This document shows positions 51,066 to 58,758 of a stretch of DNA of 64,000 nucleotides, one piece after another. The number at the start of each line of letters is the position of its first letter. Position 1 is the first letter of the stretch. This stretch comes from Catellatospora sp. TT07R-123 (GTDB lineage: Bacteria > Actinomycetota > Actinomycetes > Mycobacteriales > Micromonosporaceae), in contig NZ_BNEM01000002.1 of assembly GCF_018327705.1 (NCBI RefSeq), positions 3,224,001-3,288,000 on the forward strand. Reading direction: 5' to 3'. The translations under genes were made by a program, and so were the position numbers. The notes under the pieces are model-generated. The model saw only the letters and a list, made by a program, of their open reading frames with translations, did no database searches and was not told where the DNA came from.

Positions 51066-52028
51066 TCAGAGCACGTCGGGGCCGAGGAGCTCCTCCAGCC
51101 AGCCGTAGATGCCCTCGCCGTATTCGGCCAGGGCCTCGGGGGTGGCGTCGACCAGGGAGCGCTGGTAGGACAGGGCTTTGCCGATCTTCGCGACGACGAT
51201 GGCGTCCTGGCAGATCTCGCGCAGTTCCGGCAGGTCGCGGCCGTCGGCGGCCCACGCGGACAGGTAGTGGTCGCGCAGCTCGTACAGCAGCGGGTCCCGG
51301 TGCTCGACCTTGGCGTCGCGGTGCACGACCCGCAGCGCTACCAGCATCGACCCGAACGGGTGCGCCACGCTCGCGTCGCCGAAGTCGAAGAAGCGCAGGC
51401 TGCCGTCCGCGGCGGCGAAGACGTTGTTGCCGTGCAGGTCGTCGTGCTGGACGCTCGGCGCGATGCCCGAGGCGGCCAGCCGGTCGCCCAGCCGCTCGAT
51501 CCGGGGCAGCCACCCGTGCAGCCCGGCCACCTTCTCCGCGTCGAGATTGGCCAGCACGTACGGATCGGCGAGCAGCTTCTCGTACTGCGCGGCCACGGTG
51601 TGCGGGCGGAAGTCGGGCACCCCGGCGGCGAGCAGGTCGGCGGCGTGCGGGGCCACGGCGCGCTGGAGGGCGGCGTACCGGCGCAGCAGGTCCTCCCAGC
51701 GCCCGCGGTCGAACGTGTCGCCGGTCAGCTCGCGCAGCGTCGGACCGCCGTCGGGCAGCAGCATCCAGCCCCGTTCGGGGTCGACGGCCAGCGGCACCAG
51801 CACGTCGTGCGGCGCCACCGAGGCCAGCAGGCGCATCAGCGCCGCCTCGTAGCGGGAGCCCGCGTTGTTGTACTTGAACCACACCTGCCCGCCCGCGACG
51901 GGCACCCGCGCCGTCGTCGACCAGGGGCGTACCCGGTCCACCACGGCCGGGCCGACGGCCGGCCCACCGCGCTCGGCCAGCGCCACCGTGATCCAGTCCT
52001 GGGCCAGCGCCCACTGCTCAGCACGCAT
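51066..52028 (-). CDS. Aminoglycoside-phosphotransferase-family protein
   Basis: 320-residue APH/choline-kinase-fold protein. Brenner motif SVQHDDLHGNNVFA near 193-206 supplies the catalytic Asp and Asn, and FFDFGDASVAHPF near 216-228 the metal-binding Asp. A nucleotide-binding Lys is likely in VWFKYNNAG near 49-57. Small-molecule kinase of unknown substrate. Antibiotic resistance cannot be assumed. ATG 52028 follows TAGCCT by 6 bases (minus strand), another leaderless candidate. Confidence 0.82.
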   Translation of the reverse strand: MRAEQWALAQDWITVALAERGGPAVGPAVVDRVRPWSTTARVPVAGGQVWFKYNNAGSRYEAALMRLLASVAPHDVLVPLAVDPERGWMLLPDGGPTLRELTGDTFDRGRWEDLLRRYAALQRAVAPHAADLLAAGVPDFRPHTVAAQYEKLLADPYVLANLDAEKVAGLHGWLPRIERLGDRLAASGIAPSVQHDDLHGNNVFAAADGSLRFFDFGDASVAHPFGSMLVALRVVHRDAKVEHRDPLLYELRDHYLSAWAADGRDLPELREICQDAIVVAKIGKALSYQRSLVDATPEALAEYGEGIYGWLEELLGPDVL

Positions 52029-52078
52029 CGGCCCAGGCTAGGGGCAGCACCGGCCGTGGCGCGAACGGATAACGGATA

Positions 52079-52282
52079 TCAGACGCAGCGGTGGAAGCCG
52101 ACGCCGCGCACGGTCCGCAGCGCGCCTCCCGGCGACTGGACGTGCAGCGTGCCGTCGTCGAACCAGTGCCGCTGCCCGGGACGGATCATGACGGTCTCGG
52201 CCAGCTCGACCATCCACTCCCCGGCCGCGACGACGCTGACCAGCAGCAGCCGGTCGGCGGTGGCGGGCGCGGTGGTGACCAT
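52079..52282 (-). CDS. Hypothetical small protein
   Basis: 67 residues, no family recognised. The sequence (ADRLLLVSVVAAGEWMVELAETVMIRPGQRHWFDDGTLHV) has alternating hydrophobic residues suggesting a small beta-structured protein, not a membrane one. A GAGG lies about 8 bases before ATG 52282. The gap 52283-52481 beyond it holds a short GCCGGGG-AAGT-CCCCGGC hairpin near 52336-52354 and nothing else that I recognise. Confidence 0.5.
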   Translation of the reverse strand: MVTTAPATADRLLLVSVVAAGEWMVELAETVMIRPGQRHWFDDGTLHVQSPGGALRTVRGVGFHRCV

Positions 52283-52481
52283 GAGAAGACCTCGTCATCG
52301 GGGGTACGGACTGGTCACGCTAGCCACCGCCGGGCCGCCGGGGAAGTCCCCGGCGTCGATTCGTGCCCGGCACCACAGCGCCCGCGCGGTGCAACCCGTG
52401 CCCGCAGAGGTCTTCGGCCCGGCCGCCCGACCCGGTACGGTCTACCCGTCGTGACCCACAGCACAGCCCCAGGGGGTACGG

Positions 52482-52991
52482 GTGGACAACAGGCACCGTC
52501 TTCTGTCGGTCGTGCTCGGCCTCACCGCCGCGGTCGCGGCCGCCGTCATCACGAGCTGCGCCGGCGCCCCCGCACCGCCGGCGGCGCAGCAGCCGGCCGC
52601 GCAGGCGGCGATACCCGCCAAGGCGGTCGTGCTGGCCGAGGCCGCGATCCGCGGCGGCAAGGTCGTGCTCTGGACCGACCCGGCCGAGACGTTCTGCTGG
52701 CACGTCACCAACCAGCCGAAGAAGGGCGGTGCGAACACCGTCGGCGCCTGCGGTGACGGCAAGGCCGACCAGGCCACCCGCCTGTTCGGCGTCGTCGTGG
52801 TCCTGGCGGGCTGCGACGCCGGGGAGGTCCTGGTGCGGACCAACCCCGACGCCGAACCCGTGCGGTACGTCGTGAAGAACTCCGCCTTCCTGATCATCCA
52901 GCCCACGGCGGGCGAGATCGGCGAGAAGTTCGGCCTGGCCTGCGGTGCCGCCCCGGACACGTTCCGCGACGTGTTCATCTCCGGCACCTGA
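52482..52991 (+). CDS. Secreted lipoprotein, unknown function
   Basis: 169 residues. Lipoprotein signal: hydrophobic core then ITSC (Cys26), followed by an Ala/Pro/Gln-rich linker (27-50) and a globular domain of about 120 residues with four Cys (72, 90, 106, 150) that could form disulfides. GTG 52482 is preceded by AGGGGGT. No family recognised. Likely anchored to the outer face of the membrane. Confidence 0.75.
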   Translation: MDNRHRLLSVVLGLTAAVAAAVITSCAGAPAPPAAQQPAAQAAIPAKAVVLAEAAIRGGKVVLWTDPAETFCWHVTNQPKKGGANTVGACGDGKADQATRLFGVVVVLAGCDAGEVLVRTNPDAEPVRYVVKNSAFLIIQPTAGEIGEKFGLACGAAPDTFRDVFISGT

Positions 52992-52999
52992 CCCGGCTG

Positions 53000-53653
53000 T
53001 CACCAGCCGCGGGCGTGCCACTCCGGCAGCGACGGGCGCTCGCGGCCCAGGGTGCCGTCCTTGCCGTGACCGGGGTAGAACCAGGTCTCGTCGGGCAGCC
53101 GGCCGAAGACCTTCGTCTCGACGTCGCGGATCAGCGACGCGAACGCGGCCGGGTCGCCCCAGGTGTTGCCGACGCCGCCGGGGAACAGCGAGTCGCCGGT
53201 GAACAGGTGCGGGTGCCCGTGCGGGTCGCGGTAGAGCAGCGCGATCGAGCCCGGGGTGTGCCCGACGAGGTGGATGACCTCCAGCTCGGCGGCACCGACC
53301 CGGACCGTCTGTCCTTCCTCGACGGTCTCGGCCTTGACCGGCAGCTCGCCCGCGTCGGCCGGGTGCGCGATCGCGACCGCGCCGGTCGCGGCGACGACCT
53401 CGGCCAGCGCCTGCCAGTGGTCGCCGTGCCGGTGGGTGGTCACGACGGTCGCCAGACCCGCGTCCCCGGCGAGCGCGACGAGGGTGTCCGCGTCGTTGGC
53501 GGCGTCGATGAGCAGCTGCTCGCCGGTCTGGCGGCAGCGCAGCAGGTACGCGTTGTTGTCGTGCGGGCCGACCGACACCTTGCTGACGGTCAGCTGGTCG
53601 AGTTCCCGCACATCGGCGCCGCCCCCGCGGCTCACATCTCCGGAATATGCCAT
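53000..53653 (-). CDS. MBL-fold metallohydrolase (glyoxalase II-like)
   Basis: 217-residue metallo-beta-lactamase-fold hydrolase. Metal motif THRHGDHW near 73-80, HLVGHTPGSIALL near 128-140, FTGDSLFPGG near 150-159 and FYPGHGKDGTLGRERP near 192-207. These match thioester hydrolases of the glyoxalase II group. The start is ATG 53653. TTAGGG 7 bases upstream could be a leaderless -10, and GGTGAGGGA abuts the ATG. GTG 53611 is a possible alternative. Confidence 0.85.
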   Translation of the reverse strand: MAYSGDVSRGGGADVRELDQLTVSKVSVGPHDNNAYLLRCRQTGEQLLIDAANDADTLVALAGDAGLATVVTTHRHGDHWQALAEVVAATGAVAIAHPADAGELPVKAETVEEGQTVRVGAAELEVIHLVGHTPGSIALLYRDPHGHPHLFTGDSLFPGGVGNTWGDPAAFASLIRDVETKVFGRLPDETWFYPGHGKDGTLGRERPSLPEWHARGW

Positions 53654-53724
53654 TCCCTCACCCTAACGAGCCCGCCGCACCCCACGCCCCGCCGCACATT
53701 GCTGCGCTGATCGCAGCTGATCGC

Positions 53725-53787
53725 TGCACTTTCGGGGAAACTGCACGAAAGCCCGCCAAGATTCCAGCACTTTCCCCGAAACTGCAC
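53725..53787. repeat. Palindromic element, family B, copy 2
   Basis: Arms 53725-53745 (TGCACTTTCGGGGAAACTGC...) and 53767-53787 (GCACTTTCCCCGAAACTGCA...), matching at all but two symmetrically placed positions. The loop contains CCAAGATTCC as in the other B copies. Located between the divergent MBL and TetR genes, immediately before the TetR promoter. Confidence 0.82.
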
Positions 53788-53801
53788 GACCGACCGCGTG
53801 G

Positions 53802-53852
53802 TTGACACACAGGGCTATCCTCGTTAGCTTGAGGGCTATGTGTATTAGCTTC
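53802..53852 (+). promoter_or_regulatory. Promoter with 21-bp tandem repeats before the TetR gene
   Basis: -35 TTGACA (53802-53807), 17-bp spacer, -10 TAGCTT (53825-53830). Overlapping it are two copies of AGGGCTAT-n5-TTAGCTT with a 21-bp period (53811-53831 and 53832-53852), two helical turns apart. Likely the autoregulatory site of the TetR-family protein that starts at 53854. Confidence 0.65.
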
Positions 53853-53853
53853 G

Positions 53854-54441
53854 ATGGATGGGCTGGCTGTGCCTAGGGCGGGGTTGTCTACCGGCGGGGT
53901 CGTCGAGGCTGCGCTGGCTCTCGTCGACGAGCAGGGGGCGGGGGCGCTGACGCTGGCGGCGGTGGCGGCTCGCACGGGCGTGGCGACGCCCTCGCTGTAC
54001 AAGCACGTGCGCGGGCTGGACGCGCTGGAGCAGCTGGTGTCGGCGGCGGTGACCGAGCAGTTCGCCGGGGTGCTGGAGCGGGCGGCGGCCGGGCGGGCGG
54101 GCGCGGACGCGCTGCGGGCCGTGGCGGCGGCATACCGCGCGTACGCCCACGACCTGCCCGGCCGCTACCCGTTCGCGCAGCGGGTGCCCGACCAGGCCGA
54201 CCCGGCGCACGCCGCCGCCGGGCAGCGGGCCGTCGGCGCGATCTTCGCGGTGCTGCACGGCTACGGCATCGAGGGCGACGCGGCCGTGGACGCGACCAGG
54301 ATGCTGCGCAGCACGCTGCACGGGTTCGTCAGCCTGGAGCTGGCCGGCGGGTTCGGGCTGCCGCAGTCGGTGGACCGCTCGTTCGACCGGCTCGTCGACG
54401 GCGCCGACGCCGCACTACAGGCCTGGCCGCGGCAGTCTTAG
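53854..54441 (+). CDS. TetR-family transcriptional regulator
   Basis: 195 residues. N-terminal helix-turn-helix about 12-58 (VVEAALALVDEQGAGALTLAAVAARTGVATPSLYKHVRGLDALEQLV). The C-terminal ligand domain resembles the WHG-type TetR group (RYPFAQRVPDQ ... STLHGFVSLELAGGFGL). Probably represses its own promoter at the tandem repeats just upstream. No target operon is adjacent except the divergent MBL hydrolase. Stop overlaps that of the convergent GntR gene. Confidence 0.88.
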   Translation: MDGLAVPRAGLSTGGVVEAALALVDEQGAGALTLAAVAARTGVATPSLYKHVRGLDALEQLVSAAVTEQFAGVLERAAAGRAGADALRAVAAAYRAYAHDLPGRYPFAQRVPDQADPAHAAAGQRAVGAIFAVLHGYGIEGDAAVDATRMLRSTLHGFVSLELAGGFGLPQSVDRSFDRLVDGADAALQAWPRQS

Positions 54442-55100
54442 AACATCCGCTCCAGGATCAGCGCGAGCGCGTCCTCGGCGTGCCGCCGGGAGATCTCGGC
54501 GGCCCGGTCGCCGTCGCGCTCGCGCAGGCTCGCCACCAGTGCGATGTGCTCGTCGTGCGAGGCCTGCACGTCCTGGGCCGCGTAGTGCTCGGCGACCTGG
54601 CTGTTGAAGTAGTAGAGGTGGTTCTGCTCGATGGTGCGGGCCAGCCGCGCGTTGTGCGCCGCGTCGACGATCAGGCTGTGGAACCGGTCGTTGAACACCA
54701 CGAAGTCGCCGCCGCCGGTGCCCTCGGTCCATGCCCCGCACAGCTGCGCGACGGCCGCGAGTTCGGCGTCGGTGGCGCGCTGGCAGGCGAACCGGGCCGC
54801 GAACGACTCCAGCGCCATGCGCACCTCGTAGATGGCGACGATCTCGTCGCGGTCGTGCTGGCGCACGATCCAGCGGCGGCGGTGCGACACGATCAGCCCG
54901 TCGGCGGCCAGCCGCTGCATGCTCTCCCGAATGGGCGTACGGCTGACCTGCAACTTCTCTGCGATCGCCGCCTCGACCAGCGGCTCGTTCGGCCCTAGCT
55001 TGCCCAGCACGATCTGGTCGCGCAGCCACCGGTAGACGTTGTCCGACAGCGTGCGGGTGGCGTGCATGGGCGCGGGCGGCAGCTCCTGCGCGGTCGACAC
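54438..55100 (-). CDS. GntR-family regulator with FCD domain
   Basis: 220 residues. Winged helix about 15-80 (LRDQIVLGKLGPNEPLVEAAIAEKLQVSRTPIRESMQRLAADGLI). FCD ligand domain about 88-215 with possible metal ligands Asp/His in FNDRFHSLIVDAAHN, HDEHIALV and RRHAEDA. FCD regulators sense small carboxylates or sugar acids. GTG 55100 has AAGGGAGGG 3 bases upstream. An 18-bp perfect palindrome (55180-55197) in the shared gap with the DAHP synthase leader may be its operator. Confidence 0.9.
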   Translation of the reverse strand: MSTAQELPPAPMHATRTLSDNVYRWLRDQIVLGKLGPNEPLVEAAIAEKLQVSRTPIRESMQRLAADGLIVSHRRRWIVRQHDRDEIVAIYEVRMALESFAARFACQRATDAELAAVAQLCGAWTEGTGGGDFVVFNDRFHSLIVDAAHNARLARTIEQNHLYYFNSQVAEHYAAQDVQASHDEHIALVASLRERDGDRAAEISRRHAEDALALILERMF

Positions 55101-55179
55101 GTGCCCTCCCCTTCGCCGTACCGACTTCCGAGCGCCCAGCGTAGGCGCAGACCCGGGCAGGTGGCCATGAGTCGGTCAC

Positions 55180-55197
55180 CACAACGGGCCCGTTGTG
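55180..55197. promoter_or_regulatory. Perfect 18-bp palindrome, candidate GntR operator
   Basis: CACAACGGGCCCGTTGTG, 80 bp upstream of the GntR start and about 100 bp upstream of the aromatic leader peptide. No loop, so a protein site is more likely than an RNA hairpin. Assignment to the GntR protein is inference from position. Confidence 0.5.
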
Positions 55198-55284
55198 CCC
55201 GTTCGTCCCTTCTTCCAGATTGCCGACGTGGCACGGGACACCCGATCCATCGATGCGAGCCCTTCCGCGTGGCCCTAGATCCGG

Positions 55285-55410
55285 TAGACTTCGTCTCGTG
55301 GTTAGGCGGTATTGGCGCTTTACGCTGGCTCTGGGTGGAGCCGGCGGTCCTTTGCGCTGACCGCAACCACACCCAGAGCCAGCAGGGCGGAGACGGCTCG
55401 TCTTCGCCCT
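55285..55410 (+). promoter_or_regulatory. Aromatic amino acid attenuator before DAHP synthase
   Basis: TAGACT (55285-55290) lies 7 bases before a GTG that opens a 20-codon leader peptide. Hairpin 1 pairs 55325-55337 (CTGGCTCTGGGTG) perfectly with 55370-55382 and has an inner stem 55344-55349 with 55359-55364. Hairpin 2 pairs 55384-55395 (AGGGCGGAGACG) with 55399-55410, one G-U, 3-base loop, followed by TT. GAGCC (55376-55380) can instead pair with GGCTC (55395-55399), which would block hairpin 2. A ribosome stalled on the Tyr-Trp-Arg-Phe codons (55310-55321) would cover the first arm of hairpin 1. This is the layout of a trp-type attenuator. Confidence 0.68.
55298..55360 (+). CDS. Leader peptide with Tyr-Trp-Arg-Phe
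   Basis: GTG start at 55298 and TGA at 55358-55360, 20 residues. Codons 5-8 are Tyr, Trp, Arg and Phe, three aromatic residues within four, just before the first arm of a long hairpin. The stop codon is inside that hairpin's loop region. A control peptide for attenuation of the downstream DAHP synthase gene rather than a functional protein. No ribosome-binding site, so a leaderless start is assumed. Confidence 0.62.
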   Translation: MVRRYWRFTLALGGAGGPLR

Positions 55411-55486
55411 TTGCCATGTCATGGACGGGCTGGCCTGGATGACCAGTGTGCGGGGCCCGTCCCCAGCCGATCGGGAGACGACTCCA

Positions 55487-56545
55487 ATGACCCAGACCAA
55501 CGACGTGCACGTGGTCTCGTTCGAGACGCTGCAGTCACCGCGCGAACTGCTGGCCGACCTACCGCTGGGCGTCGGCCGGGCCGCCCTGGTCGAGCGCAGC
55601 CGGCACGAGGTGCGCGAGGTGCTGACCGGCCGCGACAGCCGCCTGCTGGTGGTCGTCGGGCCGTGCTCGGTGCACGACACCGAGGCCGCCCTCGACTACG
55701 CCCGTCGCCTGGCCGACGCCGCGACCCGGTTCAGCAGCGAGCTGTGCCTGGTGATGCGCGTCTACTTCGAGAAGCCGCGCACCACGATCGGCTGGAAGGG
55801 CCTCATCAACGACCCCGGCCTCGACGGGACGTACGAGGTGCAGCGCGGCCTGCGCACCGCGCGCACCCTGCTGCTGGACATCCTCGACCTGGGCGTGCCG
55901 GTGGGCTGCGAGTTCCTCGACCCGACCAGCCCGCAGTACATCGCCGACGCGGTGACCTGGGGCGCCATCGGCGCGCGGACCACCGAGAGCCAGGTGCACC
56001 GGCAGCTCGCCTCCGGCCTGTCCATGCCGATCGGCTTCAAGAACACCACCGACGGCGACATCCAGGGCGCGATCGACGCCTGCCAGGTCGGCCGCAACAG
56101 CCACGTCTTCTTCGGCGCCGACCCCGACGGCCGTGCCGCGGTGGTCACCACCACCGGCAACGAGGACTGCCACGTGATCCTGCGCGGCGGCCGCGGCGGC
56201 CCGAACTACGGCCCGGAGTCGGTGGCGGCCACGCTCGCCCTGACCGAGAAGGCCGGTCTGAAGCACAACCTGGTCATCGACGCCAGCCACGGCAACAGCG
56301 GCAAGAGCCACGAGCGGCAGGCGGTGGTCTCCGACGAGATCGCCGCGCAGATCGCGGGCGGGCAGACCGGCATCGGCGGCGTCATGCTGGAGAGCTTCAT
56401 CGTCGCCGGCCGCCAGGAGCTCGACTCCGGCAAGCCGCTGACGTACGGCCAGAGCGTCACCGACGCCTGCATGAGCTGGGAGACCACCGAGCAGGCGCTC
56501 CAGACGCTGGCGCAGGCGGTCGTCGCCCGGCGGCGCGCCCTCTGA
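55487..56545 (+). CDS. aroF: 3-deoxy-7-phosphoheptulonate synthase (DAHP synthase, type I)
   Basis: 352-residue enzyme of the first step of the shikimate pathway, joining phosphoenolpyruvate and erythrose 4-phosphate. Type I motifs: VVGPCSVHD near 58-66, MRVYFEKPRTTIGWKGLINDP near 88-108, GARTTESQVHRQLASGLSMPIGFKN near 161-185, and IDASHGNSGKSHERQ near 264-278. Which aromatic feeds back on the enzyme is not visible. ATG 55487 has GGGAG 9 bases upstream. The leader peptide and hairpins at 55285-55410 suggest control by aromatic amino acid supply. A family A palindrome follows 13 bases after the stop. Confidence 0.92.
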   Translation: MTQTNDVHVVSFETLQSPRELLADLPLGVGRAALVERSRHEVREVLTGRDSRLLVVVGPCSVHDTEAALDYARRLADAATRFSSELCLVMRVYFEKPRTTIGWKGLINDPGLDGTYEVQRGLRTARTLLLDILDLGVPVGCEFLDPTSPQYIADAVTWGAIGARTTESQVHRQLASGLSMPIGFKNTTDGDIQGAIDACQVGRNSHVFFGADPDGRAAVVTTTGNEDCHVILRGGRGGPNYGPESVAATLALTEKAGLKHNLVIDASHGNSGKSHERQAVVSDEIAAQIAGGQTGIGGVMLESFIVAGRQELDSGKPLTYGQSVTDACMSWETTEQALQTLAQAVVARRRAL

Positions 56546-56558
56546 CCCCAGCCCTCGG

Positions 56559-56619
56559 CAAGTTGCCGGGCAATCGGGCGTATCTTGACCGTTGATACGC
56601 CCGATTGCCCGGCAACTTG
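56559..56619. repeat. Palindromic element, family A, copy 2
   Basis: The most perfect copy: 26-bp arms with no mismatch (56559-56584 beginning CAAGTTGCCGGGCAATC, and 56594-56619) and a 9-base loop TTGACCGTT. It shares the CGGGCGTATCTTG core with copies at 1517 and 63220. Located between the DAHP synthase stop and the convergent SCO4848-like gene, where it can also act as terminator in both directions. Confidence 0.88.
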
Positions 56620-56648
56620 GCTGATCTTGGGACGTTTCGCGCGGGGCG

Positions 56649-56891
56649 TCAGCGGCGGGTGGCGCGCCAGGCGCGGATGCCGAGGACGCCGACGGTGGTG
56701 CCGATCGCCAGCGACGCGGCGATGAGCAGGGCGTGCACCCAGAGGAAGCTCGTGGGCGAGCCCTGCCCGACGACGCCGCCGGACCAGGCCCGGGGGTCGT
56801 TCCAGATCGCCAGGGCGAACCGGGGCCAGATCACCCAGGTCCACACCCCGACCAGGGTCAGGAAGATCGACCAGCCGCGCGTCAGCCTCAT
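56649..56891 (-). CDS. SCO4848-family membrane protein
   Basis: 80 residues with two hydrophobic helices (about 8-24 and 48-70). The start RGWSIFLTLVGVWTWVIWPRFALAIWNDPRAW and the later SPTSFLWVHALLIAASLAIGTTVGVLG match the small actinobacterial membrane family named after Streptomyces SCO4848. Function unknown. ATG 56891 was chosen over an upstream ATG because the conserved sequence begins there. TACTCG lies 6 bases upstream, so possibly leaderless. Confidence 0.8.
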   Translation of the reverse strand: MRLTRGWSIFLTLVGVWTWVIWPRFALAIWNDPRAWSGGVVGQGSPTSFLWVHALLIAASLAIGTTVGVLGIRAWRATRR

Positions 56892-56923
56892 AACCGGCGA
56901 GTATGCCAGCCGCGCCCGGCCGC

Positions 56924-58123
56924 TCAGCCGACCGGCACCGGGGGCAGGCGGTGGTCGAACAGCCACGACATCCGCGCCATGGCCTGCGGGCTGCCGCTGC
57001 GCCGGAAGATCAGCGGCAGCACCAGGTCCCGGACCGTCCGGGCCACCGGCCCGGCCTGCTTGGCCGAGCCCGTCGACGCGCCCCACGCGACGACCCGCTC
57101 CACCCGGGCCCGGCGGCGCCGCTCGTACTCGGCCAGGGCGGCCGGGATGCCCGGGACCTCGCGCAGGCAGTGGGCCAGGGTGACGGCGTCCTCGGCGGCC
57201 AGCGACGCGCCCTGCCCCGAGGACGGGGACACCGCGTGCGCGGCGTCACCGATGACCACCATGTGCCCGCTGCGCCAGCGCGGGACGGTCGGCAGGTCGT
57301 ACTGGTTGCTGATGCGCAGCTCGTGCGGGGTGCCCGCGACGATGCGCGCGGCGGGGCCACGGTCGACCGACAGCAGCTCGGCCAGTTCGGCGCGCACCTG
57401 CGCGTCGGTCATCGCGGCGAGCTCGGCGCGGGGCCGCTCGGCCCGGCGGGGCGGGTTGGCGAACCACCACACCTCCCCGTCGGGGCTCACCGTGTACCCG
57501 AAGAAGCAGCGCTTTCCCCAGATCATGGCGTACGCGGCACCGAGCGCCGCCACGTCGTCGACCCGCGCGAAGCCGCCGACGTTGCCCAGGCCGGTGTAGC
57601 GGGGACCGGGCGCGGCCGGGTCGATCGCGGTGCGGGTGGCCGAGTGGATGCCGTCGGCGCCGACGAGCAGGTCGCCCTCGGCGTGGGTGCCGTCGGCGAA
57701 CTCGACCCGCACGCCCCCGCCCGGCAGCTCCCGGGCCGTGGTCATCCGCTTGCGGTGCTCGACCGGCACGCCCCGGCGCACCGCCTCGTCGTAGAGGCCG
57801 CCGTACAGGTCGGACCGGCGGATCGTGTTGGTGGTGGTGCCGTCGGGCAGCACCGGTCCGAGCGGGACGGCGCCCAGGCGGCGGCCCGTGCCGGTGAAGA
57901 AGTCGATGGAGCTGGTCGGGAACCCGGCGGCGGTCACCGGGCGGTGCGCGTCGACGGCGCGCAGGGCGTCGAGCCCGTTGACGGCGACGGTGAGGTAGAC
58001 GCCGTGGACCAGGCCCGCGCTGGCGTCGTACGCCTCGTAGATCACCGGGTCGTAGCCGGCCTGCTTGCACGCGATGGCCGCGACCGTGCCGGCCACGCCC
58101 GCTCCCATGATCATGATTCGCAC
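56924..58123 (-). CDS. FAD-dependent monooxygenase (PHBH-like)
   Basis: 399-residue flavoprotein hydroxylase. FAD-binding GAGVAGTVAAIACKQAG near 7-23, LLVGADGIHSATRTAI near 154-169 (the DG motif) and VVIGDAAHAVSPSSGQGASLAAEDAV near 289-314 (GD motif). This group hydroxylates aromatic or polyketide substrates and includes antibiotic-modifying enzymes. GTG 58123 has GGGAGGA 6 bases upstream. It is divergent from a MarR gene, and a 32-bp palindrome directly upstream of its ribosome-binding site is the likely operator, so it is probably induced by the MarR ligand. Confidence 0.87.
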   Translation of the reverse strand: MRIMIMGAGVAGTVAAIACKQAGYDPVIYEAYDASAGLVHGVYLTVAVNGLDALRAVDAHRPVTAAGFPTSSIDFFTGTGRRLGAVPLGPVLPDGTTTNTIRRSDLYGGLYDEAVRRGVPVEHRKRMTTARELPGGGVRVEFADGTHAEGDLLVGADGIHSATRTAIDPAAPGPRYTGLGNVGGFARVDDVAALGAAYAMIWGKRCFFGYTVSPDGEVWWFANPPRRAERPRAELAAMTDAQVRAELAELLSVDRGPAARIVAGTPHELRISNQYDLPTVPRWRSGHMVVIGDAAHAVSPSSGQGASLAAEDAVTLAHCLREVPGIPAALAEYERRRRARVERVVAWGASTGSAKQAGPVARTVRDLVLPLIFRRSGSPQAMARMSWLFDHRLPPVPVG

Positions 58124-58134
58124 GACGGTCCTCC

Positions 58135-58166
58135 CATATATTTCGTTCGGCCGAACGAAATATATG
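58135..58166. promoter_or_regulatory. Perfect 32-bp palindrome, probable MarR operator
   Basis: CATATATTTCGTTCGG (58135-58150) followed at once by its exact complement (58151-58166), with no loop. It starts 12 bases upstream of the monooxygenase GTG and 40 bases before the MarR GTG. The core TTCGTTCGGCCGAACGAA is AT-flanked and stands out in the GC-rich context. The position between divergent genes is classic for MarR sites. Confidence 0.78.
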
Positions 58167-58205
58167 GTGAGCCGAAACGAATTGGCAAGTTGCTAACCTC
58201 GACCC

Positions 58206-58679
58206 GTGCCCGAACCTGACGACGCTCGCGCCGCGCTCATCGAGCGCATGCACCTGGCCGGGCGCGAGATCAGCGCCGCCGCCGTGATGTTCCACACCGC
58301 ACTGGCAGCCCGGCACGGACTCAGCGCCACCGAGGAGAAGGCCCTCGACCTGCTCGACCGGCACGGCCCGATGACCCCGCGCGAGCTGGGCACCGCCTCC
58401 GGCCTGGCCCCGGCCTCGGTCACCGGGCTGATCGACCGGCTGGAGCGCAAGGGATTCGCCCGCCGCGCCCCGCACCCGCAGGACCGGCGCAGCGTGCTGG
58501 TCGAGATCGCGCTCGACCGCGCGGGCGACCTCGGCCCCCTGTTCGCCGACTGGGTGTGCTCCCTCAACGAGCTGCTCGCCCGCTACAGCGACGCCGAGCT
58601 GGCCGTGATCATCGACTTCCTCACCGAGTGCGCCGCCCGCCAGCGCACGGCCACCGCCCGTCTCTCCCAGCAAGATTGA
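58206..58679 (+). CDS. MarR-family transcriptional regulator
   Basis: 157 residues. Winged helix-turn-helix about 40-105: LSATEEKALDLLDRHGPMTPRELGTASGLAPASVTGLIDRLERKGFARRAPHPQDRRSVLVEI. The wing DRRS is typical. Dimerisation helices flank it. GTG 58206 follows TAACCT by 6 bases, so a leaderless start is likely. Expected to repress the divergent FAD monooxygenase through the 32-bp palindrome and to release it on binding an aromatic ligand. Confidence 0.9.
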   Translation: MPEPDDARAALIERMHLAGREISAAAVMFHTALAARHGLSATEEKALDLLDRHGPMTPRELGTASGLAPASVTGLIDRLERKGFARRAPHPQDRRSVLVEIALDRAGDLGPLFADWVCSLNELLARYSDAELAVIIDFLTECAARQRTATARLSQQD

Positions 58680-58758
58680 GGGTCACGCACAGGCAGCTCC
58701 CTGCCCGGCTGTGACAGAATCGGCGCCACGCCCGGATCACGACGGGGAGGGGGCGCAG

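Noticed and set aside
51066..52028. Aminoglycoside resistance gene
   Set aside because: The family is broad and includes many small-molecule kinases. No resistance context or close match can be claimed.
54438..55100. GntR regulator as the factor binding the CCTATAGG boxes
   Set aside because: It is 30 kb away and its own upstream region has a different palindrome and no CCTATAGG box. No evidence links them.
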